Program-made: the position numbers and the translations under genes
Shown: positions 10,171-18,165 of the stretch, piece after piece
How positions within the stretch are numbered: the first letter of the stretch is position 1
Layout: every line of letters begins with the position of its first letter
Origin: Vibrio sp.
GTDB taxonomy: Bacteria; Pseudomonadota; Gammaproteobacteria; Enterobacterales; Vibrionaceae
Assembly (NCBI GenBank): GCA_028131545.1
Contig: JAOICL010000019.1
Span: 1-42,493, forward strand
Reading direction: 5' to 3'
DNA length: 42,493 nt
The notes under the pieces: generated by a model
Told to the model about the DNA's origin: nothing
The model's database searches: none
What the model saw: only the letters and a program-made list of their open reading frames with translations

Positions 10171-10198
10171 AAAAAAAGCCGGCAGTGCCGACTTTTTG
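10171..10198 (-). terminator. Intrinsic terminator between flgE and flgF
   Basis: The minus strand reads AGTCGGCA-C-TGCCGGCT followed by a run of T. The stem contains one G-T pair and opens at the apex. It lies 31 bases past the flgE stop, so it should end or attenuate flgBCDE transcription. Confidence 0.7.
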
Positions 10199-10228
10199 TT
10201 ATACCAATCACATTTTGTATTACTAATA

Positions 10229-11536
10229 CTATCTAATTTGCAGTATATTTTGTTGCAGCTGATTATGGACTTCCAGTGAACGAGAGTTCGCTTGGAAATT
10301 ACGTTGAGCAGAAATTAAATCGACCAACTCTTGCGTCATATCAATATTCGCCTGCTCTAGTACACCACTATCAATTGATCCAAACGCACCTTGATTTGAT
10401 TCACCCCAGATTTTATCACCTGAGTCAGAAGTCGAATCCCATTGGGTTGCTCCTTTTTTATCAAGACCTTGTTCGTTCGTTACACGAGCCAGTGCCACGC
10501 GAGCTAATGTGACGTCTTCTCCATTAGAGTAAGTTCCAATTAAACTGCCTTTTTTATCAAAATCAATTTTGGTTAATACGCCTGCAGTTGCCCCATTTTC
10601 ATCAAACTTAGTCAATTCAAAAGGAGATGCAAATTGTGTCGTTGAGTTCACATCTAATGAAATCGTTTGTGTTGGATCGCCGCCATTAGTACCTATACCT
10701 GCCGTAGCAAAATCAACCGATTTAACCGGAGCACCACCGTTGACGCCTCCTAATGTTCCATCTGGATTAAACGTCATTGTATGCCCTGTTATCGGAGTAC
10801 CAGCAGCGCCTGCAGATGCGTTGCCCCCCGTAATATTCAGCGGTTTTTCTCCTTGAGAGTCGGTCATCGTATAATAAGCATTCCATGTATTTGGAGCGGC
10901 TTGATCTTTAACATAATAGGTTGTCATTTTATAAGACTGACCCAATGAATCATAAACCGTCGATGATGTTGAACGATTATAAGTATCTGGATCATTGAAA
11001 TTAAATGCAGCTGGATCCATCGCATTTTCATTTGATGGTAAATTAACACCGTACTCTACCTTTGTTGTCGGCTTAGGGCTGCCAAATTCTTGAGGTATCT
11101 CTATCGGCCTAGCTTCATAAGACGTCACCTCATCGGTGTTTGGATTCACTTGATATCCAAGCAAATGCTGTCCATTGGCATTCACCATATGGTTGTCGGC
11201 ACTTAATTGAAAAGCCCCGTTTCGCGTGAGTTCATTAACTTGTGGCGTGAGCTTATCTGTTGCGACTGCAAAAAAACCCGTTCCAGATATTCTCAAATCC
11301 ATCGGGCTATTCGTATAAACACTCGACCCTTCATGAAATTGCTGCGTCACACTGGTGGCTTGAACCCCTTTACCTGCTGCTGTTTTTGCATTAGTAAATA
11401 AAGAGTTTGAGTAAACATCACCAAATTCTGCTCGAGACTCTTTAAAGCCATAAGTATTGGCATTAGCAATATTATTACTGGTTGCATTTAGGTCTAGCTG
11501 CGCTGCTGATAAACCACTTAAAGAAATAAAAGACAT
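10229..11536 (-). CDS. flgE: FlgE, flagellar hook protein
   Basis: Hook subunit of 435 residues. The N-terminal helix has MSFISLSGLSAAQLDLNATS and NNIANANTYGFKESRAEFGD. The D1/D2 region contains MDLRISGTGFFAV and a glycine/threonine-rich middle. The C-terminus has the family helix QANIDMTQELVDLISAQRNF and ends NQLQQNILQIR. It is exported and assembled under the FlgD cap until the hook reaches length. It lies 38 bases after flgD and is the last gene of flgBCDE. Confidence 0.96.
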   Translation of the reverse strand: MSFISLSGLSAAQLDLNATSNNIANANTYGFKESRAEFGDVYSNSLFTNAKTAAGKGVQATSVTQQFHEGSSVYTNSPMDLRISGTGFFAVATDKLTPQVNELTRNGAFQLSADNHMVNANGQHLLGYQVNPNTDEVTSYEARPIEIPQEFGSPKPTTKVEYGVNLPSNENAMDPAAFNFNDPDTYNRSTSSTVYDSLGQSYKMTTYYVKDQAAPNTWNAYYTMTDSQGEKPLNITGGNASAGAAGTPITGHTMTFNPDGTLGGVNGGAPVKSVDFATAGIGTNGGDPTQTISLDVNSTTQFASPFELTKFDENGATAGVLTKIDFDKKGSLIGTYSNGEDVTLARVALARVTNEQGLDKKGATQWDSTSDSGDKIWGESNQGAFGSIDSGVLEQANIDMTQELVDLISAQRNFQANSRSLEVHNQLQQNILQIR

Positions 11537-11574
11537 AATTCACCTCATTGTTCGGGAATATAACGATGCTCTCG

Positions 11575-12309
11575 TTATGGTTTACCAACTTCTAATACTT
11601 CAGCTAATTTCACTGGAGAATCTAAACCAGCAAGATTCAATAGCACATTGCCATCACCTTGCCCTAATAACACACTGTTCACATTGGCATAATTGGATAC
11701 TTCAAATTCTTGAGCTTCACCACCAACCAATCCACTTGCTTTTACATTGTATTTCCCTGGTGGCATAGGATTGCCGTTTTCATCGGTTCCATCCCATTTA
11801 ACGCGAGTGTCTCCTGGCGGCTTAGCGCCTAAATCAAATGTTTTCAGAAGTTGACCTGCTTCATTTTCTATACGCACCATAAGGTTATCCACCGTATCCG
11901 ATATGTTAACCAAGGATGTCATGGAATCTTGCCCTGCACGCTTAACTCCTGTCGCTCCCGGTAACAACACATCTCGACCAACCAATGAAGACGCTTGCAG
12001 TGCTTGATTCGATGTCATGGATTCATTGAGCGTTTCAAACTGACCATTCATCTTCCCAATGCCATCAACGGTGGCAAATGAAGCCATTTGAGCAATCATT
12101 TGATCATTACTCACCGGTTTAAATGGGTCTTGTTGTGCCAACTGCTTCGTTAACAAAGATAAAAAATCTTCTTGTTTTAGATCTTGCTTTCCAGTCACCT
12201 CTGTTGGCTTGCCACCATCTTGCAATGACTTAATTTGATCAAGGTATGACCCACCACCCTGTGGCAGCCCAGCGGAGGCTATACCTGCATTATTGATTCC
12301 GTTAATCAT
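11575..12309 (-). CDS. flgD: FlgD, hook-capping / hook-assembly scaffold
   Basis: Hook-cap protein of 244 residues needed for FlgE polymerisation but absent from the finished hook. The N-terminal FlgD motif is LKQEDFLSLLTKQLAQQDPF followed by VSNDQMIAQMASF (about residues 44-77). The C-terminus has the FLG_D Ig-like and tudor-like region with VRIENEAGQLLKTFDLG and TRVKWDGTDENGNPMPPGKY. Its position between flgC and flgE is canonical. Confidence 0.95.
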   Translation of the reverse strand: MINGINNAGIASAGLPQGGGSYLDQIKSLQDGGKPTEVTGKQDLKQEDFLSLLTKQLAQQDPFKPVSNDQMIAQMASFATVDGIGKMNGQFETLNESMTSNQALQASSLVGRDVLLPGATGVKRAGQDSMTSLVNISDTVDNLMVRIENEAGQLLKTFDLGAKPPGDTRVKWDGTDENGNPMPPGKYNVKASGLVGGEAQEFEVSNYANVNSVLLGQGDGNVLLNLAGLDSPVKLAEVLEVGKP

Positions 12310-12325
12310 TCTCTACCTCCCAACC

Positions 12326-12742
12326 CTATTGGCCCATTTGGAGAGTTCTAAGTAACATTTGCTTACTGGCATCGGCTACTTGTACATTTGTTTGATAAGA
12401 GCGGGAAGCTGAAATCATATTGGCCATTTCTTCCATAACATTCACATTAGGTTTATAGATATACCCTTCATCATTGGCTAATGGATGATCAGGGTTATAT
12501 TCCGCATTTAATGGCTTATCACTTTCCACTATGCCCATCACTTTTACAGGCACATTATCACTTCGGTTATACAGTGCTTGGCTTAGTTCTGCACCAAAGA
12601 CTGCGTGTCTTGCTTTATAGGTATCTTCTGCAGAGCTAGAAATACTTTCAGCGTTAGCTAGGTTACTGGATGTCGTATTGAGTCGGACAGATTCAGCACT
12701 CATGGCCGAACCAGTAACATTGAAAACATTAAATAAACCCAT
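12326..12742 (-). CDS. flgC: FlgC, proximal rod protein
   Basis: Rod subunit of 138 residues. The N-terminal rod-family region reads LNTTSSNLANAESISSSAED. The C-terminal helix contains VNVMEEMANMISASRSYQTN, typical of FlgC. It starts 4 bases after the flgB stop, so the two are translationally close. Its length is normal for the family. Confidence 0.96.
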   Translation of the reverse strand: MGLFNVFNVTGSAMSAESVRLNTTSSNLANAESISSSAEDTYKARHAVFGAELSQALYNRSDNVPVKVMGIVESDKPLNAEYNPDHPLANDEGYIYKPNVNVMEEMANMISASRSYQTNVQVADASKQMLLRTLQMGQ

Positions 12743-12746
12743 CTAC

Positions 12747-13142
12747 TTAATCCCCTTTAATCGCTTTCGTCATATTTTTAAACTTTCCACCTAGGAAATC
12801 CAAAGACGCTTGATGACGAAGTTGATTTTGCATAAATAAATTACGTTCTAAATCAACATCAACGGTATTTCCATCGCCTGTATCTGGTTGCGTTGGCATT
12901 CTAAATAATTTTTCACCAGTGACCTTTGTTGAGGCAGGTATATGCCGATTATGAGTCAAACTCACACCGATACTTGCCCCTGAGGTTGCCGCTTGTAAAG
13001 CTCGACCAAAATCCATCCCTCTAGACTTAAAACCTGGAGTATTTGACTGTGCTATATTCGTGGAAATGACTTCTGCATTGCGCTCACGAACACCCACTGT
13101 GTGTTGATGAATGTTTAAAGCATTGTTGAATGATATTGCCAT
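12747..13142 (-). CDS. flgB: FlgB, proximal rod protein
   Basis: Rod subunit of 131 residues and first gene of flgBCDE. The rod motif reads NAEVISTNIAQSNTPGFKSR. The C-terminus has NTVDVDLERNLFMQNQLRHQ, typical of FlgB. The start at 13142 (MAISFNNALNIHQH) is chosen because it matches the usual FlgB N-terminus and has a GAGAGGG ribosome site; an in-frame ATG at 13178 lacks one. A sigma-54 promoter lies about 80 bases upstream, and a 14-G tract lies beyond that. Confidence 0.95.
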   Translation of the reverse strand: MAISFNNALNIHQHTVGVRERNAEVISTNIAQSNTPGFKSRGMDFGRALQAATSGASIGVSLTHNRHIPASTKVTGEKLFRMPTQPDTGDGNTVDVDLERNLFMQNQLRHQASLDFLGGKFKNMTKAIKGD

Positions 13143-13220
13143 TTTACCCTCTCGCTCACTGGTATTACGGCAATTCAAAGACGCTTTCTTTGCCGTAAAA
13201 ATTCGTTACGATTAAATAAA

Positions 13221-13236
13221 AGCAGGATGTGTGCCA
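13221..13236 (-). promoter_or_regulatory. Sigma-54 promoter of flgBCDE
   Basis: The minus strand reads TGGCAC-ACATC-CTGCT. The -24 box is perfect, GG and GC are 10 bases apart, and there is one mismatch in the -12 box. The predicted start is near 13209, about 67 bases before the flgB ATG. Confidence 0.78.
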
Positions 13237-13295
13237 GATATGACAAAAAAGAAGGAAGAAAAAAGGTTGGGGACCAAATGCATGAAGATAAGTTT

Positions 13296-13309
13296 GGGGG
13301 GGGGGGGGG
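13296..13309. repeat. Homopolymer of 14 G (plus strand) upstream of flgB
   Basis: The plus strand has 14 consecutive G bases between TTT and AGG, in the gap between the cheR terminator and the flgB sigma-54 promoter. It lies 60-73 bases upstream of the -24 element. Such tracts are prone to slipped-strand length change and to sequencing error. Confidence 0.9.
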
Positions 13310-13351
13310 AGGCTTCACCAACATACATGTAAAGTAATATAACCATTCAAT

Positions 13352-13402
13352 AAAAAACCACTGACTTAAAGAAAGAAGCCTCTCTTCTTAAGTCAGTGGT
13401 TT
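13352..13402 (-). terminator. Intrinsic terminator after cheR
   Basis: A perfect 15-bp inverted repeat, AAACCACTGACTTAA at 13355-13369 and its complement at 13388-13402, surrounds an 18-base centre that partly pairs. On the minus strand a T run follows. It ends cheVR 18 bases past the cheR stop. Confidence 0.88.
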
Positions 13403-13419
13403 ATGATAAATCACCGATT

Positions 13420-14247
13420 TTATGGTTTGCGTCGATAGATGATCCCAGGGTTACAACGTACCATGTCAAAATAGTCCGATAATTCAGTCATCGATTCAGA
13501 GGCACCCAGTACAAGGTAACCACCTGGGTTTAAGCATTGCGACATATTAATCAAAACTTGACGCTTCATTTCAACAGAAAAATAGATAAGCACATTACGA
13601 CAAAAAATAATATCGAACTTTCCTAAAGAGAGATAGCTATCAAGCAGATTTTGCTTTTTAAAAGTGACCAAGCTTTTTACCTGATTATTCACTTGCATAC
13701 ACGACTCTGAATGTTTGGTAAAAAAATGTCTTTTTCTTTCTTCAGATAAACCTCTACGTAATGCTAATTCATCATACACACCTAACTTGCAGCGCTCTAG
13801 CATGGTGTCAGAAATATCAGTTGCCACGATGGATGCCGATACGGATGAAGGCAAGCCTTCCTTTTTAGCTTCAAGAATCGACATGGCTAATGAGTAAGGT
13901 TCTTGACCCGATGAACTTGCGGCAGACCAAATCTTTACCGTTTTATGTTCCTTTGTTACTTCTGGCAGCAATTGATTCTTAAAAACTTCAAAGGGATAGA
14001 CATCGCGAAACCAGAGAGTTTCATTGGTCGTCATCGCATCGATGGCTTCTTTTTTTAACTTATGATCTCGTCCAGAGAGGATCTGCCCAATCAAGGCCGA
14101 TATGGAGTCAACGTTATTCTTTTCAATTAACTTACTAAGTCGACTTTTCACAAGGTATTGCTTACTGCTCCCCAAAACAATGCCGCATTCCTTTTCAAGA
14201 TACTGACTAAACTGTTGATAATCTTTCTCATTAATAGTTACAGTCAT
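13420..14247 (-). CDS. cheR: CheR, chemoreceptor glutamate methyltransferase
   Basis: SAM-dependent methyltransferase of 275 residues that methylates glutamates on chemoreceptors to set adaptation. The all-helical CheR N-terminal domain spans about 5-70. The catalytic domain has the SAM-binding motif VKIWSAASSSGQEPYSLAMS, the acidic motif VATDISDTML and the FDIIFCRNVLIYFS motif. It starts 3 bases after the cheV stop, so cheV-cheR is a tight pair, as in other vibrios. A strong terminator follows. No truncation or missing motif was seen. Confidence 0.96.
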   Translation of the reverse strand: MTVTINEKDYQQFSQYLEKECGIVLGSSKQYLVKSRLSKLIEKNNVDSISALIGQILSGRDHKLKKEAIDAMTTNETLWFRDVYPFEVFKNQLLPEVTKEHKTVKIWSAASSSGQEPYSLAMSILEAKKEGLPSSVSASIVATDISDTMLERCKLGVYDELALRRGLSEERKRHFFTKHSESCMQVNNQVKSLVTFKKQNLLDSYLSLGKFDIIFCRNVLIYFSVEMKRQVLINMSQCLNPGGYLVLGASESMTELSDYFDMVRCNPGIIYRRKP

Positions 14248-14250
14248 GCT

Positions 14251-15192
14251 TTAAACCTTATGCTTTCCTGTTTTTAGTGCGGTTTTCACTGCATTTCCTA
14301 ATTCATCAGGGTCAAATTTTGCAATGAAGCTGTCAGCGCCAACTCGTTCAACCATGGCTTGGTTAAATACACCGCTCAATGATGAATGCAAAATAATATG
14401 TAAATCTTTTAACTCAGGATTATGACGAATCTCTGCGGTTAGGGTATATCCATCCATCTCTGGCATTTCAATATCAGAAATTACCATCGATATTTGTTCA
14501 TGAATATCTCCCTCTTTCGCCATCTCTACTAATTTCTCATAGGCTTTTTTACCATCAACTGCAGAAATCACTTCAAATCCAATGGATTGAATGGCTCTTT
14601 CAACCTGTTTACGAGCCACCATAGAATCATCAACAATCAGTACTCGTTTGACGGCACCTTCTTGGTTCCCTAGCTCACTAATGTCTTGGCTTAATGTTTC
14701 GGTCACTTCCATTTTCACCGGATGTATTTCATCCAGGATTTTCTCGACATCTAAAATCTCGACCAACTCTTCTTCGATGTTCGTTACCGCGGTTAAGTAA
14801 TTTGCTTTTCCTGACCCTGCCGGTGGTGGCAAAATGGCCTCCCAATTCATATTCACAATTCGCTCAACACTACTGACTAAGAATGCCTGAATACTGCGGT
14901 TAAATTCAGTAATAATGACAAAACTTTTTTCTGGTTCCGGAGTAGGCCTTTTATCAATAGCCAGACCAAGATCAATGACCGAAATGGTTTTACCTCGAAT
15001 GTGAGCGACCCCTTTCACTAGGTGCTTTTGTTGAGGCATAATGGTCAATTTAGGGCAAGGTAATACCTCTTTAACCTTAAACACATTAATTCCATAACGT
15101 TGTCGACCAGACAAGCGAAACGTTAATAACTCTAAGCGATTCTGACCAACAAGCTGTGTTCGCTGGTTTACCGAATCTAAAATACCTGTCAT
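14251..15192 (-). CDS. cheV: CheV, CheW-receiver chemotaxis adaptor
   Basis: Adaptor of 313 residues that couples chemoreceptors to CheA and is tuned by phosphorylation. An N-terminal CheW domain (about 18-160) has RYGINVFKVKEVLPCP and the VKGVAHIRGKTISVIDLG motif. A C-terminal receiver (about 183-305) has VLIVDDS with acidic residues at 188-189, the phospho-accepting Asp at 240 in MVISDIEMPEMDGY, and the late Lys in FIAKFDPDEL. A TTGGGGAAC ribosome site precedes the ATG. It is divergent from flgA across 82 bases. I could not see a sigma-54 or sigma-28 element for it in that gap. Confidence 0.95.
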   Translation of the reverse strand: MTGILDSVNQRTQLVGQNRLELLTFRLSGRQRYGINVFKVKEVLPCPKLTIMPQQKHLVKGVAHIRGKTISVIDLGLAIDKRPTPEPEKSFVIITEFNRSIQAFLVSSVERIVNMNWEAILPPPAGSGKANYLTAVTNIEEELVEILDVEKILDEIHPVKMEVTETLSQDISELGNQEGAVKRVLIVDDSMVARKQVERAIQSIGFEVISAVDGKKAYEKLVEMAKEGDIHEQISMVISDIEMPEMDGYTLTAEIRHNPELKDLHIILHSSLSGVFNQAMVERVGADSFIAKFDPDELGNAVKTALKTGKHKV

Positions 15193-15274
15193 AAATTGTT
15201 CCCCAACACCTTGAATAAACTAAGGGTAGACTATTCTTTAAGTTAAAGATAAAACGAATATCAATGGGAAATCT

Positions 15275-16030
15275 ATGTCGACTCAACTTTGTGAAAAGTA
15301 CACATCCTCAACAATAGTCAGCTCCCTTAATATCTACTCTATCGGCTTTATTTTGATAACCTTTATCTTTTTAAATATATTTTCTATCGACTCTGCAAAA
15401 GCCGCTACAACAAATCAAATTAAAGCCATACAAATCAGTGCTGAAGAATACATTAACGCTTTAATTGAGCTTCCTCCTTATACTCAAGTCGAGATCTCAG
15501 CAAGTAAACTCGACTCTCGAATAAAAGCAACAGATTGCCCAACCTCTCTAGTCAATACCCATACCGCTAAAAACCTCAATACTAGCCGTGTTACTGTTCA
15601 AGTCTCTTGCCCAGCAGACGACTGGAGTATTTACGTTCCAGTTAAGATTGAAAGATTAGGTGAGCGTGTGGTTGCAGCTTCCCCATTAAAACGTGGGCAA
15701 CTCATCACACAGGGAGATGTGATGATCATGACGGTATCCTTGCATCATTCACGCCAATCTGGTGTGGTTGCCATTGAAGATGTCATTGGTACTCGTTTAA
15801 AAAGAAACGTCAGGGCAGGAAATTTAGTACAACGACAGGATATTTGTATTGTATGTAAGAATGATAGTGTCATTATCCGAGCGACAAAAAGCAATTTGAG
15901 CCTGACATCGAAGGGGGTTGCACTTTCAGATGGGCAAATGGGGGAATCGATTCGAGTGAAAAACAGTCGCTCCCAACGCATCATACATGCCAACGTGATT
16001 GGAATTGGTGAAGTCTCGGTTCGATTTTAA
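15275..16030 (+). CDS. flgA: FlgA, P-ring assembly chaperone
   Basis: Periplasmic protein of 251 residues that helps FlgI assemble into the P-ring. The N-terminus is long for a signal sequence. A hydrophobic segment at about residues 21-38 is followed by a probable cleavage motif SAKA near 40-43. The mature part ends in an SAF/FlgA domain. Visible marks are VVAASPLKRGQLITQGDV, VIGTRLKRNVRAGNLVQ and the C-terminal GQMGESIRVKNSRSQRIIHA. The ATG at 15275 has a weak TGGGAA ribosome site. It stands alone on the plus strand, divergent from cheV and 254 bases before flgM. Confidence 0.93.
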   Translation: MSTQLCEKYTSSTIVSSLNIYSIGFILITFIFLNIFSIDSAKAATTNQIKAIQISAEEYINALIELPPYTQVEISASKLDSRIKATDCPTSLVNTHTAKNLNTSRVTVQVSCPADDWSIYVPVKIERLGERVVAASPLKRGQLITQGDVMIMTVSLHHSRQSGVVAIEDVIGTRLKRNVRAGNLVQRQDICIVCKNDSVIIRATKSNLSLTSKGVALSDGQMGESIRVKNSRSQRIIHANVIGIGEVSVRF

Positions 16031-16226
16031 TGCCACTTCTCCTCCATATAAACAATGACCAAAAAATTGACACTAAATTATGGCTTACTTTTTGCTTATC
16101 ATTTGCATATGTCAATAATGATTCTCTATAGCAGTATTTGTGAGTGACAATATTGATGAACGACAATAGTGACCATTTACGCAACGCACCTCATTTCAGT
16201 ACATGAGGTATAATCCAAATTTTAGC

Positions 16227-16253
16227 TAAAGAATATCATTGCATAGTCGATAT
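16227..16253 (+). promoter_or_regulatory. Sigma-28 (FliA) promoter of flgMN
   Basis: TAAAG is followed after exactly 14 bases by GTCGATAT, which matches six of eight bases of the GCCGATAA -10 box of FliA promoters. The predicted start lies about 25 bases upstream of flgM. FliA control of its own anti-sigma factor is a known feedback pattern. Confidence 0.65.
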
Positions 16254-16284
16254 CATTGATATTCCAAATGAAGGTTTATGAATT

Positions 16285-16599
16285 ATGGCAGGTATTGATA
16301 ATATTCGCCCAGGACAATCAGCAGGAACGCAGTCAGGGCATATGGTGAGAAATGAACAAAAGCACCATAACATAGAAAAAAGAGAAGCATCGATTTCAAC
16401 GAATTCAGATGCGGTTTCATTAAGTCAACAAGGGAAGGTTATTGATCAAATGCATTCTAATTTAGTTTCACAACCAAGCTTTGATCAAGCGAAAGTATCA
16501 GCAATAAAAGATGCCATCGCTAATGGCTCTTATAAAGTCGACGCCGATCTTTTAGCTAAAAACATTATGAAACATGAAAAAGAATTTAGTGGCGCTTAA
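16285..16599 (+). CDS. flgM: FlgM, anti-sigma-28 factor
   Basis: Small regulatory protein of 104 residues that binds FliA and is exported once the hook is complete, which frees late-gene transcription. The N-terminus, MAGIDNIRPGQ, is the usual FlgM opening. The middle is polar and likely disordered. The C-terminal region has DAVSLSQQGKVIDQM and VSAIKDAIANGSYKVDADLL, the FliA-binding helices of the family. A GAAGGT ribosome site lies upstream, and a sigma-28 element lies before that. flgN follows after 160 bases. Confidence 0.93.
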   Translation: MAGIDNIRPGQSAGTQSGHMVRNEQKHHNIEKREASISTNSDAVSLSQQGKVIDQMHSNLVSQPSFDQAKVSAIKDAIANGSYKVDADLLAKNIMKHEKEFSGA

Positions 16600-16759
16600 T
16601 TTTGTAATATCAAAGAAAAATGACCACGTTATGTATGCTCGCTTCTATTCGATCTTTACGAGCCAGCAACTTAACGCATTTACCTAGCGCATTAATATGT
16701 AGCGCCTTCATTAATCGATCATGCACGAAACATGTAATATCGACACAAAGGGATAAATC

Positions 16760-17185
16760 ATGGCATATCTTAATAGCTTACTTTCATTTCAACAGGATAA
16801 CGCGATCAAACTCCTTTCTTTATTGAATGAAGAAAAGGAAGCGATTACCCTGAGAGTAGCAAAAGATATAGAGCACCTAGCTCAAGAAAAAGGAAACCTT
16901 ATTGATACCATTACCGCGACAGATAAGCGCATATCACAACATCCTGATATTGAACAAGCACCTGACGTTCCAGAATTACAGCAGCTAATTAATACCATTC
17001 AAGAACATATCCAAGAATGCCAGATAATGAATCAAATTAATGGTGATGCGCTGTTACGCGCGCAAGTCAGCTTTAGCAAATTAAAAAATTTGATGCAGCA
17101 GAGTCAAAGTAAGATTGGCATGACCTACAGTGCTAAGGGGCACACTCAATCTGTAGCGACATTAGGAACCAATATTACTGCCTAG
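16760..17185 (+). CDS. flgN: FlgN, export chaperone for FlgK and FlgL
   Basis: Helical cytoplasmic protein of 141 residues, assigned as the type III chaperone for the hook-junction proteins. It shows an extended coiled N-terminal helix, with LLSLLNEEKEAITLRVAKDIEHLAQEK (residues 18-44) as the FlgN-family pattern. A second helix follows around IQEHIQECQIMNQINGD, and the last 25 residues are polar. AAGGGAT before the ATG is a good ribosome site. FlgN proteins are poorly conserved; position after flgM is a large part of the call. Confidence 0.88.
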   Translation: MAYLNSLLSFQQDNAIKLLSLLNEEKEAITLRVAKDIEHLAQEKGNLIDTITATDKRISQHPDIEQAPDVPELQQLINTIQEHIQECQIMNQINGDALLRAQVSFSKLKNLMQQSQSKIGMTYSAKGHTQSVATLGTNITA

Positions 17186-17577
17186 ATCCCACACCTTATC
17201 GAATTGTCTATACGATAACTTATACACCTGATCACACTTACACCCATTCTTATAGTACAACTCGATTTAATACTCATACCGAACTCTCTTCAATCGCTCC
17301 TTGATTGATCTTTCTTCTTTGAATGATGACAAAACAACCCACCTTATCTAAATACAATCGATCTCTGCATTTCAGTTTTCTATCATTATTTCGCTAAATA
17401 GTTAACGGTATCTGAATTTACTGCATCTCTTAAACCCTAAACTTTAAATTAGGCATATCGATACTGCCTCCCCCTCAGGAAAGCTAACTGTATTTATCTG
17501 TTTTTTTATATATCGGCTTATATCCCTTTGTTTCTATTTTTCTACCTATCTATTTTTATAAGCACTAAAGCATAAAC
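17186..17577. other. Gene-free gap between flgN and the flgP terminator
   Basis: About 390 bases separate the converging flgMN and flgOP units. The plus strand becomes T- and pyrimidine-rich from about 17470. Two weak inverted repeats (TTATCG/CGATAA near 17195-17217 and AGGCA/TGCCT near 17451-17469) have no T run after them. No coding frame with a ribosome site was seen. Confidence 0.5.
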
Positions 17578-17600
17578 AAAAAAAGCGCCTTTCGGCGCTT
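17578..17600 (-). terminator. Intrinsic terminator after flgP
   Basis: A perfect 7-bp stem, AAGCGCC/GGCGCTT, with loop GAAA on the minus strand is followed by seven T. It lies 65 bases past the flgP stop. Confidence 0.9.
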
Positions 17601-17664
17601 CTTATTAAAATCAATTCGACTAGTTTATCTATAGCTAAAACCCTAAGATAAATACCATGGCTGC

Positions 17665-18138
17665 CTAGAATAGCGTCTGCTGTCTCTTTTCAGGGACTAC
17701 TCGTACATCTGAACCAAAACGTCCGGCATCGTTACTATAGCTATTTAAGCGGTTCATTTTTTCCATATCTAAGCGCAGTTCTGTCACATAACTATCCCCA
17801 ATACGGTAGGTTTTTAATACCTCGGCACCTCGAATAACGCCATCAATTGCCGCCGATGTGGACTCAGTGCCTAAATATTGATCTCGTAAATCCATTGTAC
17901 CACTGATACGTAAACCATAAACTTGCTCGGCTAGCTCACGATACGCATCCACTTTTGATGCTCGCATCGCTCTAATTTGCTTCTCTTCATCGGTGTTTCC
18001 CTTTTGGCCACTAATACTGGCATAACCAACCGATGATAACAGCTCACTTTTCCCCATGGACTTAAGTGGCTGACATCCCATTAATAGGCCAAAGGTCACA
18101 TACATTAATAATACTTTCAGGCTTTTATAGTTCAACAT
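17665..18138 (-). CDS. flgP: FlgP, outer-membrane flagellar lipoprotein
   Basis: Lipoprotein of 157 residues belonging to the LPP20/FlgP family, required for motility in vibrios and placed at the outer-membrane end of the basal body. The signal ends in LLMGC, with Cys22 as the lipidation site. The domain has QIRAMRASKVDAYRELAEQV followed by YGLRISGTMDLRDQYLG, then IDGVIRGAEVLKTYRIGDSY. Role and location come from work on the family; the sequence shows only the lipobox and domain. It lies 27 bases after flgO, as the second gene of flgOP. Confidence 0.93.
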   Translation of the reverse strand: MLNYKSLKVLLMYVTFGLLMGCQPLKSMGKSELLSSVGYASISGQKGNTDEEKQIRAMRASKVDAYRELAEQVYGLRISGTMDLRDQYLGTESTSAAIDGVIRGAEVLKTYRIGDSYVTELRLDMEKMNRLNSYSNDAGRFGSDVRVVPEKRQQTLF

Positions 18139-18165
18139 AATAACTCCCCTATCGGTACTAATACT

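Noticed and set aside
13143..13419. The cheR-flgB gap considered as a mobile-element scar because of the G tract and long inverted repeat
   Set aside because: The inverted repeat is a normal terminator with a T run, and there are no target-site duplications or transposase remnants.
16620..16826. A 68-codon open frame between flgM and flgN
   Set aside because: It runs into flgN in another frame, has no ribosome site, and shows no family features.
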